A DNA stretch of 64,000 nucleotides, from assembly GCA_036583965.1 (NCBI GenBank), contig JAZBQD010000027.1:9711187-9775186 (forward strand). The letters run 5' to 3'. Below are positions 51,301-64,000 of this stretch, in pieces (the first letter of the stretch is position 1; each line of letters begins with the position of its first letter). Under the pieces are notes generated by a model. That model ran no database searches, was not told the origin of the DNA, and was given only the letters and a program-made list of their open reading frames with translations. Position numbers and translations under genes: made by a program. This stretch comes from Prunella strophiata. Its lineage: Eukaryota; Chordata; Aves; Passeriformes; Prunellidae.

Positions 51301-54300
51301 AGTTGCTTTCCATGTGTGGCGGATCAATCTCCTGAGACTTCAGCCCATCTCCTCTCTGAGCTGCATTAGCATCTCCTTGCTTTTGGTATCAAACCATGAG
51401 CAGCCAGTGTGGGCATCATATTTTTCTGATGGGCAGTGAAGGAGGCAGGGAGACGGTTTTCCTGACAAACTACTTCGGTCTTGCTCTCTGCAAGTGGCAA
51501 ATCGTGGTGGGTACTGATTCCTGCTCAGGTATGTGCCTTCACAGAGATTTCCAAGGAAGCTTAAAAATCAGCATCCCTTTGCAAACCTAAAATACAAATC
51601 TCTATTTTTAGCATAGAGCAAGATCTGGTGTCCTCAGGAAATGAAGTCACTGACTTCACTGCATCACCCGTTTCTGCCATGGAAACAGTTGGTGAATTAA
51701 TGCAAGTTTTGCACAGGTTTAACAGCCATCCTCCTCTTCAGAGAGAGGGGTGGGAGGAACATTTTCTATTAAACTCAGAATTGTTGTCTTAAGTTATTAA
51801 TTCCTTGCATCCTAATGTATTTATCTCTGGCTGCAGTGAGGAGTGGAGAGCTTTGAAATCTTCTTAGCTCAAAGGATGCTTTCTGCACCAGGGAACAAAG
51901 AAGCAGCATTGCTTCAGTAGGACAGTACATGGATGTAGAGACTACTTTACATACAGTGTGTGACTGTGTACACACGTAGACACTCCATCCACACAGCATG
52001 GCCAGAACCCTGCTGTGGTTTTGAAGGTGTGCAGGTCCCTGTGTCCCTCAGGACCATGCTGTGTGGTGTGGGTTCTGTGAGCGTGCAGCAGTCGAGCTTC
52101 ACCCAGGTGAGGTCAGGACCACCACTGGCTGTCACCAAGCTGTCCTGGCTGCTTGGGACCGAGACAGAAGGATGAGGAGCTAGGATGGTGGCAGTAGAGG
52201 CTGTAGACCCTCCACACCAACATGCACTCCTCATCTCTCTTTCCCAGGTGTTATAGCAGCAAGAACATTTTGTCCTAAAAATCCAGACTTCAGGACCTGC
52301 TTTTACAAGGAGCAGGATTAGATTTGGGATATTTTTGACTCCTAAGTGTTTTTGCATTTGGTTTGATTCTCTGCCAGCTTTGCTGTGTATCTCCCTTGAT
52401 ACCCCATGGCTGATAGGAGCACATAGCAGGGTGTGGTGTCTCAGTGCAAAGCACTCACCTGCTTGTGAGGCACGTGGGTGTGACCTGCAGGGATGGGGTG
52501 TTAGTTCAGCCACGTGGCTGGGAGTAAGGTCCTCTTTGGGACTTTTTCAGTCTCTGTTGTGCGGTTGGCCACACTTTCTGAAGTTGTTTCCATCTCCAGT
52601 TGCTTGGGTTCACTCTTGGCCAAGAAAACATCAAGTTGCTGAAATTATAAGCCAGGATCGTACTATTTATGTTGGAGGAACGGCGCAGTTTACATAGACG
52701 GGCTCTTTGCAAAATCAGCTTACACTGGCTTTTAGCAGTTGAAGTGAACAGCTGTGTCAAGTTAGAGATGCTGAAAGGGAGTCCAGCTCAAGAGCAGTGT
52801 CCTTGTCCAGCATGACAGTGGGCTCTTGGGGAGGGGCAGTTGTTTTTAACTGGGTTTTGCTGGAGTTCAAAGCAGGGGTGGTTTGGAATGGGGGTCTGAG
52901 TGCCACGTTACCCTAGGAGGAGCCAGGATCCTTGTGGCCTGCTGTTTTACCCCCATCCCAGTGGTGGATAAGGGGCAGGGCCCCCCTGTCTCCATCCAGA
53001 TTGTGTTGAGCAATGCTGTGGTGCTGGCTTGATGTTTCTGGTCTTGCTGGAGAGCAAATGTCCTTGGTGTGGGTTTCTGTGCTCTGCTTTTCTACTCTCC
53101 TTCATTGTGTGTGAGCCTTGGGCTGCCATCGCAGCCTTGCCCTGAACCCCCTGAACTGGGAGCAAAGATGAGTTAAAGCTCAAAAATCCCTGGGAGTGAG
53201 TGGGTACTGGGAGGCCATTTTGAACATGGTGGGAGAGCTGGAGGAGATCAGGCTCCCCTCTGATCTTGACTCTGATGTGAACAGGTTTTGATGTAGAACT
53301 AGTTTTATGGCAGGATCTGGAAGGTGTTTGGGACATCTCAGTCTATGTGTGGCGTATGGCAATGTGTGGGAAGGTGATGGATATTTTGGACCATGGGACA
53401 GCTGGTAAAAAGGCAACTGTTGGGCAGATGTGTCCCTTTTGAAGTGGTTTGAATGATCTGTTGTCCCTTAAAGCAGGGAAGCTCTGTCTAAACGCAGCTT
53501 CCTCTGGATGTGAATGGCCCCAAAATCTCAGCTGGTTCTTGCAGTGTGAGCTCAGGTCTCCAAAGGAGCACCAGCATGGCCAGAGAAGCCAGTTCCCTCC
53601 CACAGATGCTTCTTATGGGCCAAGGGCTAGAGAAGGCTCTTGCACTCCTTTCCCTTACAACCTTGGAGCTGCTTTGGACAGGACTGACCCTCTGTGTCCT
53701 CCCGGTTTCCTGCTGGCACCTTTGCCCAGCATCAGTGGATATGCTGAGTAAGGAAATACTTTCTCACACCTGGTGGCACGTTTTTGCCACCAAAGCTGTT
53801 TCTCTGATGGGCACCACACTTGTGTTTATAGGGAGCAGGCTGGCCAGGGTCTGGAAATAAGCATTTTTAAGGCAGTGAGGGAAGGAAGATATTACAAATA
53901 TGATTAATGGCAGTGGGTGTGCATCTTAAAACTTCTTTTAGTTGTTATTTGATCTTTCTTCTGCAAACTCAGCAGCTGACTTCTGCAGAAGATAAACACA
54001 TGGGAGGAGAATGAAGAGGGGCTCTTTGGTCTTCAAAAGCAATTAAGTGTTGAATATCTGACTAGAGACATCTTGAAGAGGCCCAGACTTCAGCAGGAGG
54101 GTGTTCATGCTTTTCTGTAAAGCAGATCTCATTTAAGGGCTCTCAGATGGACAACAGCAGTTGCAGGTCACTTGGGCAAAGTGTGATTCCTTATGGTGGG
54201 GGGTGCATGGAGCTGTGCTGGTCAAAGGCAGCTCACACCAGGGCTACATTCTGTCATATAATCTATATTTAGGATGTGTTTTACGTTCACCGCCAATGCT

Positions 54301-54749
54301 TCAAAATAGTTTAAAATACAGCTGATGTTGATAGAAGTTGATGAGTATGATTAGAAGTTTGGGTCCTGGTGACCCTGAGCAGGTGTTCATGGTGCCACAA
54401 GGTCTCTGAGAAAGTGGAGGCAGTGAGATGAGTCAATGGGTCGTGTAATTCTGACACGCAGGAAAGCAGATGAGTCTGGCCACCAGTGTTTCTGTAGCAC
54501 TGAACTGGCAGCTGTGAGCTCCCAAAGGGCAGGGGCTGCTGCTAGTCAGCTGGAAGTGTTCCTGGAGATGCCCCTGGGTGAAATTTGGCATGCCTTTGAA
54601 ACATGAGGTGGCCACCACATGCTGAAGTAGCTGACAGGAGGTGGGGGCAGAGCCTAGGTCACTAGATCTCTCTTCTTGACTGCATCCAGTTTTCAGTAGC
54701 AGGTTTTGGTTGGAAATGTCAGCTTCTATGGCCTGTTTGTCCTTTCTCT

Positions 54750-54860
54750 TCATCATCTTGTTCCAACCTCCCTGCCATGGGCAGGGACACCTTCCTCTAG
54801 ACCAGGTTGCTCAAAATCTCATCCAACATGGCCAACACTGCCAGGGTTGGGGAGATCCTC
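54750..54860 (-). mobile_element. CR1 LINE fragment (3' region, inserted on the minus strand)
   Basis: The plus strand shows the antisense signature of the CR1 3' region: TTCCAACCTCCCTGCCATGG, GCAGGGACACCTTCC, CTAGACCAGGTTGCTCAAA, ATCCAAC.TGGCC and CCAGGG. The terminal octamer repeats of CR1 are not visible, and several changes and small gaps show an old copy. It is the only clear interspersed repeat in the window. Confidence 0.85.
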
Positions 54861-57119
54861 CCATGACCCCATGGATGGGATCCTCCCATGTCCCCATATT
54901 GCCAGGCTTTGTGGTAGACCCCTATTATTTAGCCTGGTTTGAAAAGGGACCTGGAAAGACTTATTAAAGCACTGACTGAGTCCTTCAGCTACATCTCTCT
55001 GTGGAGAACAGGTTGAAAATCATGTCAAGGGTACATGGAAATAGTTCTTGGAAATAGTCTTCCTCTAGACTGCTTCTCTGGGCAAGAAAGGTGAATAAGG
55101 GCCAGGTTTCTGTATCACCTGAGACTTTCTGCCCAACTGTTCATGCAGCAGAAAAAGTCCTGAATTCAGTCAAAGCTGAGGAACTGGGCAAAGTTTTGGA
55201 AGAGGTTTGGTGCAGACTCTTGCTCCTAATCCAAGGAATATGGTATCTGCTTCTGAAACAGCCAGGGGCGAGTTGTCCAGGATCCAAGTCAGCAGCAGAG
55301 CAGCAGGGCCTCTCACTGGTGCCAGTGAACTTTTGATGTGCTTCCTGGCTGAATCCCACATTTGGAAGGCAAATCCAGGGGGGAAATTGCATCTATTATC
55401 CAGGCACATGTTGTTTGAGAGGGACTCCTGCCTGCTGTCCACTGTCTAAAAGTTGTGTGTCTTTTTCAGTATAGTCTTCCAAGATCTCTAATAGTCACTG
55501 GAGACACCAGTGCTGCCTGGAGATGATGCTGTCCCAGTCCTTTGGGGTGTGTAGATGATTTTCTTGCAGCTTGGTGTTAGAGGAGCCTTGTCTGCTGGCG
55601 TAGTCCCTCAGTGACAGTGTATGAATTCCACCATAACCTGAACAAGTAGGATACCAGCTGCTCCATTTTGTAGTGGATTTAGCTCAATTGGCACATTCTC
55701 ATAGATCCAAGTCCTTCCTGAGACCAGAGGAGGTGTAAGAGTGTGCAGGCCAGTTGAATCCATGGGTCCTGAATGAATGCTGGTCATTCACTCTGTAACA
55801 CACATGAGGATTAGTGTGAACAAATCTTGAGAGTGTACAGTCTTCTGTATGATGTGCTGGGAGATCTGGAGGAAGAAATGGGTGATTTGTTCTTTAGGAA
55901 CATTTTTCATCTCTTCACATCTGTTACTCTTTCTCCTGTCTTTTCTCCCCCCAACCCCCAAATTTGCACTTTGTCATTAAAACCAGGAAAGAAAAATCCC
56001 AATATGCATATGACATTTTACAAAAGTGCTCTCTTTGCTCTTAAAATCCAACAGTTCTGCTTTACAGCATTCATCTGTAATCAATTAGAAGGTTTTTTGA
56101 TCAACAGAAGCTGGAGGTTCAGTTCCCTGGAGCTTAGCACTCTGCATGAGGAGGTGGGATTGCCTTGGCACTTTGTCTCCTTTCACCTGAAGAAGGAAAT
56201 TAGAGCTGCAATGAATGAAACTCAGTGAGGCAGAATGAGATGAAAAACTCCAAAGATGCTTGTTAACCCTATTCCAGCCCCATTTCAGCGGTGTTAAACC
56301 AGATGGTCCAGATGCAGCTTCCAGCTCAGAAGTTCTGAAGCTGCTTCTTGCTAGAAGCAAGGGAGAAGCTCTCTCTGGGGGTTGTCATTCCCTGTCAGAG
56401 ACAAGATAGAGATGAAAGCTGTGAATCAGTGCACATTGGCTTGTCATTCTGAGGTCCTCTGTGATGTGCTGCCAGTGGTAGGACTGAGACCTCAGGTACC
56501 TGATTCCCCCCTGACCCATGACCTGCTCACCTCTCCCTCTGGAAACCAGCCCAATGTTGTATTTATGCCTCATTATAGCCCTACAGAAGCAAAACCTTCT
56601 GTGGACAAACCTTTTTTTTTCACACTGCTTGGAGCCTGCTCTGGTTCCTCTGCCATGCAGAGACTTCGTTTCCAGTTGTCCCATGGTGTTTGGAGGAGGC
56701 AGTGGCTGGGTGAGGGAGAGGAAGGAAAAGAAAACTTAAGCTTTAAGTTCTAGGAGGAAACTGAATATCCCCATGTGGGGATAAACAACCTGAGTATTTG
56801 ATTTCTTAAAAAGAAGGATCGAAACCTGAGATGTCAAAAATTAGGTTGGGCCAAAACTGAAATATAATCAAGGAGAGATTTGTTCTGGATGTTCTTGGCC
56901 ACCAAAACAGGTCTTTTCCCTCCATGCTCTTAAGAGAGCTGACTCTGTAGGAAGCCTGTCCAAGACTGGTTTCTTTGGCTTCACAGCAATTGAGAGCAGC
57001 AGCAGAAGCACCATCCTGTCTGATGGAGCATCAGGATGTTTCTCCCTGTGGATGCGGCAGGGGCATAAAAATTATGAATAAAAGGCAGAAGGGCTTTTGA
57101 GAGGGTAATAGAGTGCAAG

Positions 57120-57300
57120 ATGGGGAGTATTAAGCCCATCTCCAGCCATAATTAAACCTGCAGTTGGAGGGTCTGTCACATTGCTTCAGACCCTTGGAAA
57201 AAAAATTCAGTTGCTAGCTTCATTAGTAATTAAATGTCCAATTACTGTATGTAATGTTTCTGCTTTGCTGAACTCCACAACTGCATTCATAAACAGCCCT
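57120..57300. promoter_or_regulatory. Homeodomain-site cluster, strong candidate developmental enhancer
   Basis: Several TAAT/ATTA cores within 120 bp: CCATAATTAAACC near 57147, CATTAGTAATTAAATG at 57221-57236, CAATTACTG and GTATGTAATG just after, then TTCATAAACA near 57285. CpG-free, AT-rich and low in simple repeat, the look of deeply conserved intronic elements in developmental genes. Conservation is not testable here. Confidence 0.4.
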
Positions 57301-57344
57301 AAGGAAGGCCTCTAATCTGTGCCATTGTTCTTCAAGTGGTTTGC

Positions 57345-57435
57345 ACATGCAGAAAAAGAAAAGAAAAATCAGGCAGACATACATAATATGGAAAGGAAAG
57401 GGGGAAGGGGTGGGAAGAGGAGGAAATCAAATCAG
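57345..57435 (+). repeat. Purine-rich (A/G) tract
   Basis: Mostly A and G, with GGGGGAAGGGGTGGG near 57400-57414; a low-complexity mirror-like stretch that could form unusual DNA structure. Confidence 0.6.
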
Positions 57436-57639
57436 CATCTTCCACCTCCCTCCCCCTCCCTGAGGTAGGATCTCTGCCAAGCCCACAGAGAAGCCCTCAG
57501 GCCCCTCGAGCATGCAAATGTAATTTTCTATCCAGACAACACAGTATTTTTTTTTTTTTTTATGAAATGAAGTCCACCCCCACTCCCCCTGAAAACCTCC
57601 TCAAATCCCTGAATGCACAACAGAAGCAAGAAGAAAATT

Positions 57640-57815
57640 ACAATGAAAGGAGAGAGAGAGATGGGAGGGGGTAGAAAAAATAAAAGCAGCAGCAACCCAC
57701 AAACAGAAGGAGAGATGGAGGGAGAATTGAGATGAATATGCAGTGTCCAGAGTTTAAATAGACATAAAAGATAATGAAGGTGGGGAGGGGGGGAGGAGGG
57801 AGGAGAGATTGTAAT
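57640..57815 (+). repeat. Purine-rich tract with G-runs (possible quadruplex)
   Basis: A (GA)n stretch near 57650-57662 and a G-run block (GGTGGGGAGGGGGGGAGG and following) at about 57780-57805 with four or more runs of three or more G. Confidence 0.6.
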
Positions 57816-57819
57816 CAAA

Positions 57820-57935
57820 CAAAATGATTTTGGTCCTCTTCAATCATCCCTGGTTTGCAGGCTGTCATTTTATACAAATTAGAGCTAGGGTAATTGTATG
57901 AATATTCACTGGGATTGAAATCACGTTTATTAAAG
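57820..57935. promoter_or_regulatory. Candidate conserved element flanking the purine tract
   Basis: Non-repetitive AT-rich sequence with TCAATCATCCC, ACAAATTAGAG, GGTAATTGTATGAATATTC and CACGTTTATTAAAG in about 100 bp, again dominated by homeodomain- and POU-like words. Confidence 0.3.
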
Positions 57936-58311
57936 GGAAGGCACTCTTCTCAGGGCCCACTGCGCCGCGCGGCTTTTGTTCGCCTGGAACAACAGGAAAG
58001 TCACTTGCGCGGTGAATGAGCACGGGCTCCACGCCCCTCCCCTCTCAGGGGCTGGGACTGGGGTCCTGGGGGAATGCTGGGGCTGGAGGGGTGCTCTTAG
58101 GGGATGGGTGGCCCTTCCCTTTGGACTGAGAAGCAGAGGGCTGTGTGGAAGTGCCCATCTTGGGAATAACAGCCATAGCTTGGGAATTGGCTCTTCACCC
58201 TGCCTGCAGAGGGGGGAACGATAATTGTACCAGCAATACCTTGAAATCATTTGGGATTAAGTAATTGCCACATTTTCCAATAATAACTCCAAATCTGTAT
58301 TAACAATGTGA

Positions 58312-58402
<91 letters not shown>
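58312..58402 (+). repeat. (ATT)n microsatellite, about 30 units
   Basis: About 91 bases of pure ATT/TTA repeat without interruption, so probably variable between individuals. The antisense reading gives a meaningless poly-Ile frame. Confidence 0.98.
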
Positions 58403-58429
58403 TCCCCCCCTTTAAGCATTGCTGCTGAA

Positions 58430-58800
58430 CAGAATTCTTCTTCCTGCTCAGGAGTCGGACCCAGGTCTGTGTCGCACATGTCTGGCACCACGCTGGGGAC
58501 GGCTCCTCTCATACATAACCAATCAAAGATGTATTCAGGGCCGTTGTGAGGAAGCTGGGGATGATTATAAGTCGAGCTATCCAAGCCTTTTGCTGACTGC
58601 TCACCCTCACATATTATGAAATTTCTCTTAGAAGGGCAGACAAAGCCTTTTGAGCCCGTGTATGGTGATGGCCTCGCTTGGATGTCTGGCTTTAACCGCT
58701 TCACAATGTCAGCCTCTCATTTCTGAAAAAAGGCAAACGTGTCCCATTGTCGCATGTCAAGTACCCAGCGCTGCCATTCAGCCGCCCAGCCGTGGCTGTA
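58430..58800. promoter_or_regulatory. Candidate conserved element next to the (ATT)n repeat
   Basis: Balanced-composition unique sequence right after the microsatellite, with CCAATCAAAG (58519-58528, CCAAT plus TCF/LEF-type site), GATTATAAG and GCTTTAACCGC. It looks unlike the surrounding T/G-rich intron. No open frame of note. Inference only. Confidence 0.3.
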
Positions 58801-59196
58801 ACCCATCCCCAGGTTGTCACGGCAATGCAAGGAGATCGCTCTCCTGCTCCCAGCCGGCGGCAGGAGGGAGGCGAAGCTGACCTGAGGCAGAAATGTTCAT
58901 TTAAATATTTGATTGTGCCTTGGCCCAGTGATGGGATGGGTTGTCCCTTCTCCAGGACAGCTGGGCTGCCGGCGATCTCGAGGTGACTGGGTGTCGTGTT
59001 TGGTTATGGGTGGTGAAGCCATCTGTAATAACTTGCAGTGCTGCCTGGGGATTGCCCAGGGAAGGACACGTGCTGACTGTGGGGCCCAGGACTCTTTCTG
59101 CTGCTGGTGTGAACAGGTTCTCCCATCAGACCAGGTGCTGTGCATCTGTATGCTAAACCCAGGTGAAAGTAAGAAATCACCTCATTGGAGACCAAA

Positions 59197-59245
59197 AGCT
59201 TTTTTTTTTTCTTTTTTAGAGCTCATCTTTTTTTTTTTTCCCTTT
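59197..59245 (+). repeat. Interrupted poly(T) / pyrimidine stretch
   Basis: Two T-runs of about ten to twelve bases separated by a short unique spacer (AGAGCTCATC), then C/T-rich sequence. Confidence 0.7.
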
Positions 59246-62200
59246 CCTTTCTTTGGATCTGAGAAAGATGAACTCAGATCTGAGGCAGCCAGCCCTCCTA
59301 ATGCAGTGGGTACATGGATAATCAGTCTAGCTTGAACCTTACAAGCTGTAAAAACAGCTAACTTAACCTAATTAAGGAGAGTGTTTGGGTTGTTTTTTGC
59401 TCGATGTGGGAACATCACTGGGGCAGACTGCAGAAAAGTGGTTGCACATGTAGCATCAGAGGATTTCTTCTGAAATTGCAGTGACTGTAGCATCTGCCTG
59501 CACTGTGGAGGGTCCTGCCTTCTCCAGATGATAAACCAAGCCAAAGGGATGACAGATATTCCCACCATTTGCCCAGGGCTCAGCTGAGGCCACAGGGGTT
59601 TGATCTGATAGCACTAACTCTGTAAGACCAGCCATGGTAGATCAAGGCATTGGGTTCTGCTCCCAGCAGGTTGTGTGTTGGGCCAGGGCATCATCTTCAG
59701 TCCCAGCCTGCCTCTGGGCCAAGTCAAACTTGGCTTTCCCCTCTTCTTTCTGTCCTGCCCAAACCCTCCTGTGGAAGGTACTGCCCCACCAGTGTCGTGG
59801 CTGTTGCTCAGCCTGATGCTGCTCTTGACTGAGCAGGTCAAGTCATCTCCACCATGAGGGAAGGCTGTGTGCATGCTTCTCCTTGGAGCCACAGCAGTGT
59901 CTCTGGCTGCCCTGGTTCAACATGGCCCCATGTACAAATAACAAATAACCCTTCAAGGTTTCAGTGTGGGAGGCAGTGTGTGCTCTTTGGGGCTGCCAGG
60001 CCATGTGGTTTCTGGCTTAGCTACCCCTGCTGGGGGGCTGTGTCCATTGGGTGCTCATAGGCATCCTTGGCTTCCTGCAGACCTGATGTAGAGCTGCAGA
60101 GCTGCCCATTTGGTTTTTAGCCAGGGTTTTCCTGTTCTGGCAATGCTTTGTGTTTGAAACCCAGTCCAGACCCCCCCCAGGGAGCCCCCATATTGAGCTG
60201 TGAGGCACTGGGGACTGTGCTCAGGGAGCTGGTTGGGATCAGAGGCTCCCTGTGGGGTTGGGCAAAGAGGAGGAGTGGGCTGCTGATTTGAAGACATGGG
60301 ATGAAATGATTCCCTGTCTGTTGATGGTGTCCTTGTTGCTTGGATTGATATATGTGTGCTGGCCAGACCCTGCAGAGATAAACTGCAGAGACCCCAAGCC
60401 CAGATAAACTGAGCCAATGCTGTCTCCTGTGAGATGGGGTTCCTCAGAGACCGTGGGTGGGTGTGAAGCTGAGGTTTGTTTAAGGGGGAACGATGTAAAG
60501 GTCAACCCCATGGGATATCAGGCAGCAGCAGCATCTCTGCATTTAGGTCTTGTTCTGTCTTCTTGAATTGGCATAGAGAATGGGCTGTTCCTTAAGTCTG
60601 TGCTGGGAAGCCTTTTTCTGTCTTCACACAGGGAAACTTTTTTCCCCCCTATGAGTTCAGTTGTTATTGTCCTAGTTTTTGAGCAAAACTAAGAAGAAAA
60701 GCCCTCAAATGGTTCACTATTTTGTTATGATACCAGGAACAAGGAGTCTTTCCAACAGAAGAGATAATCCCTTGTCTCATTAAGTTTATGACTTCAAAAA
60801 AAAGCTCCTGCTGGCCGTTTTCTGTGGGGACTCTTTTCTGAGGCAGCTTCTTCGGTTTTGAATGGTTTCATTCCTCAGCGCTTCTTTTGAGTGGAAAGTT
60901 TAAAGATGCGTCATCTTGCTTGAGCAGGGTGATAAACTGTGAAGCAAATGTGAAGAGCCTTAGAAAAGGGCTGTACAAAATGCAGATGTGGGGGATTAGA
61001 AAACAGAACTGCACTACATCCAGCGATAAGTAAGGTCAGACTCAGCAATTTCTGAGCAGTTGCATCAGGGAGGGGCAGGGAATGATGAATTATTTGCTTT
61101 TTGGCTCCCAGCAAGTGAAGCAGAGGCAGGGAAACCTCTGGGGTAGGTTTGTGCCTGGGGTGTTGCAGTGGTGCTGGTCAGCAGTGTTCTCTGGACAGGG
61201 CTGGGGGTGGCAGGGAGGTGAATTACACCCCAGTGTGTGTTAGGGGCTGTAGTCTCGTCACCTGTCAGCCAGACAAGGCACAGGGATAAAAACATCTCAC
61301 TGGATTTCATGTTTATCAAGTGTTGCATGCTCCAGAATGGTTGGTATTTCCATGGATGAAGCACAGCTGCTGGCAACTGTCTCTTGCTGCTGTTTGGGAG
61401 ATACAAGTGAGAGGAGGGATTTTGAAGCAATAAAGATGCTTTCAGGTAAGGAAAACCCAACATGCAGCTATCAGGAAGTGTACCCAAACTGTAAGTTTTG
61501 GAGGTTGAAGTGCCCCAAACCAACACTCAGAAGTATGGCTTTGGTGGCTGAGAGAAAATCAACTCCTGCCTGGAGGCAGGGAGGGAAGCCCTTGACCTTG
61601 GCTCTCATCTATTAACACTCCAGTTTATTTTATCACATCTCTATTTGCCTAAAAGTTTTTGCAGTTTCCCCAGGGCTCAAATTGCTCTCTCATGGCTGGG
61701 GGCACTGCACACCTTGAGTTCCTGGAGAGCCTGCCTTGGTTTTGCAGTGCTAATCAACACCTGTCTGAGCAGCTTTGCCAGGGGTTTTGGTTTTGCTCAG
61801 GAAATAAGCATGAAAAAGCTCCAACTGAGTATTGAGGCCCCACCTCTAGCTCAGGGTTTCCTACACAGCCCTCTCCCTATGAGATTACTTTTGTGCCTTC
61901 TCGTTTGGATTGCTCATCTTGCTGGAGGAGCAAAACTGCTCAGTCCCTTGGTGCTCTGGGGTAAGATCTGTTGATGTATCCTGAGGCCAGAGTCTCTTTC
62001 TGTTCACAAGTAGTTTTCAGGGCACAGATTACAAGTGCTATGATAAAAATTTTGAGTTGGATATCTTTATTTTTTGCTCCTCTGATCAGGTCTTTCATCA
62101 CTTGTCTCTTGCTAACCAGGGAAGCTCTGAGACTTGGGCAGATTTCAGAATTTCCATCTACCCCAAAAACTGCAGATTTAGTCACCACTGGCCCAGCCTC

Positions 62201-64000
62201 ACAAGGCTCTGAGCTCTCCAACTGCCTTTGACTTGGGGAGTAGCTGTGCAGGCTCACTTTCTTGCTGGAGCTTTTTGATAGACCAGATCCAGCTTTTCCT
62301 TGTGCTGAGCCTGTATATACACTGTCTTCAGGGGCCTCTTGCTTGGGATATCTGCAATACAAAGACCTCTGAATCTATCCCTGCCAGGTGCACTCCACCA
62401 AGATGGGAACCCATGGATGTAGGTGTCTTTTCTATTTATGCTTGTGGAAAGGCATGGGGGATCCTATAAGTCTGTTCTGCTGGATCTCTTTTGCCATTTC
62501 TTTCTCCTATTTCCATTTCTTTCCCTTCTGAAGACTTTCCAAAGACATGAATATTATGCAATGGACTGTGAAGGACTTGAGAGAGAAAGCTGTAAAATGC
62601 ACATCAGCCACTCCATAAATGTCAGGGATGCTGTTCAGAAGCATGGCTACTCGAGTTTAGCCAGTTCTGTATCTCAAGTGATCCCTGCAGATTTATTAGA
62701 TGCTTCAAAATAGATTTGAAATAACTGGATTTAGTGTTTCTGGCGATTCCTTGAACCATCTTGTTTTTCAGCCAACTTGCATAAATGTGCCAGTCATGGG
62801 CTGCGATGTATCAGCCAACTTAGCAAATGGTTTTATTTATAGCTGAAAGAGTGAAGCCAAGGAGTATAAATCCTGAAAAAAGTATAAACTGTATTGTGGA
62901 ATTAATAAACTTCAGATTCATGGAATTTCTAATGTTCCACTGATGGCTAAAAAATCTGTTTAATGGCCGCTGAGTGATACTTGGCTGCAAAGCAGAAACC
63001 CCAAAGTTGTCTTAACTCAACAGTGATATTTTTTAGTGTTTGTGTGCTGGCTCTGAATGTCTTTGCTGAATGATGGAAAGCTGACCTTCTCCGCCGCGTT
63101 TCTGCAGCGACCAGATAAGATTTCAGATCACAGCTTCGCTTCTTCTGTTGATGGTCTGTGGCTGTAGCCCAAGAAGCGCTGTGAGATGTCGGGCTGTTTA
63201 TCTGGAGGATCAGTTGCGTGTCTGGCTAACTTTGGGGGTGTGAACGATGTTCAGGGCTGAAAGCAAGTGCAGGGGAAGGAGCTGAGGAGTAGAGAGTGGA
63301 TCCTGTGCTTTCAGAGCGTGGCTGGCCAGCCAGGGGAGGTCCAGCCACATCTTCACAAATACCAGCATGTGTTGGACCTTTTGAGGTAAGTAGATCTGGG
63401 CTGCTGAAGAGGCATCTTCCTCCTTCATGTCTCATCTCCATCGAAACTGCATGTGATTTTAGTGTATTTTTAAGCTGGTGACTGTAACATTCTTTTTCAC
63501 AGTGATTCATTAAAGTTTCAGGATCTTATTGCACATCCTTTCCTCGTAGGTCAGTGTCAGGGCAAGTGTGTTGCAGAGATCTCCTTGCTACATGGATTAT
63601 TTATGTGGGAATGCATAGGACCTGTGTGGGCATTTAACAGCTGCTGGTTGGCAAACCTGTGTGTAGGAGTGCTGTCCTGGGTGGTGCTGGTCAGGGAGCG
63701 TTGGCAGCAGCCTGAGCTTGGGGTTCTCTTCCTGGGTGGGGGGTATGGAAGGAATGGTGACAGCAGAAACCACTGAGCCTTCTTGGTCCCCAAGGCAGGG
63801 GGTTACAGCGTGATGTGTTGAGCATGTGGGTGCTGTTTTGTGACTGCAGTGAGCTTGGGGTGCTTGTGGGGCCATTCCTACAGCCTGGCTGAGTGGCACT
63901 GATGTGCTCCATGGCAGCCACAGTGTGTCTCTGCCTGCTCTGTCTGCAGGTGATGGCCAGGTCTCCTCCCTGATTGTTGTGTCCCTCATGGTTGGGTGTC

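Noticed and set aside
58300..58704. Minus-strand frame with a poly-isoleucine run
   Set aside because: Translation of the (ATT)n microsatellite.

Overview
This is vertebrate nuclear DNA, most probably from a bird. The genes are split by GT-AG introns, many of only 80-300 bp. CpG islands mark the gene starts, and a decayed CR1 LINE fragment, the typical bird/reptile interspersed repeat, lies near 54.8 kb. The gene order TOE1 - MUTYH - HPDL - (SELENOP2) - ZSWIM5, with its orientations, matches the human chromosome 1p34 neighbourhood, except that a second selenoprotein P gene, absent from placental mammals as far as I know, sits between HPDL and ZSWIM5. All coordinates below come from reading codons and splice sites in the sequence; no database search was possible.

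Layout. 1-1719 (minus): the first five coding exons of TOE1, a DEDD-type 3' exonuclease; its remaining exons lie before base 1. 1720-2206: a compact CpG-rich bidirectional promoter with three inverted CCAAT boxes and GC boxes. 2207-6814 (plus): a complete MUTYH in 15 coding exons (527 residues), with a poly(A) signal at 7200. 8197-9374 (minus): HPDL in one coding exon with a one-base frame break; a 5' non-coding exon is inferred in the CpG island at 10.3-10.8 kb. 11.86-15.12 kb (plus): a SELENOP2-type selenoprotein P gene with four coding exons, one in-frame TGA (Sec61), a well-formed type-II SECIS element in the 3' UTR and a poly(A) signal. 15.13-22.9 kb: no gene recognised, but a tandem pair of MARE/ARE sites and several conserved-looking stretches. 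22.9-24.8 kb: CpG island with exon 1 of ZSWIM5 (23387-24066), which also carries an apparent frame break in a GGC-rich tract. 24067-64000: the 5' part of ZSWIM5 intron 1. It holds no exon I can recognise; it has simple repeats, one CR1 fragment and several AT-rich, homeobox-site-rich blocks that look like developmental enhancers.

Functionally the genes are neighbours by synteny rather than a pathway. TOE1 trims small nuclear RNA 3' ends, MUTYH removes adenine mispaired with 8-oxoguanine, HPDL is a mitochondrial dioxygenase-like protein, SELENOP2 is a secreted selenoprotein and ZSWIM5 is a SWIM-domain protein. I found no evidence of a wholly new system. The most informative items are the Sec/SECIS pair of SELENOP2, the two frame breaks (probably assembly errors, but testable), the missing PCNA-binding motif of MUTYH, and the candidate regulatory elements.
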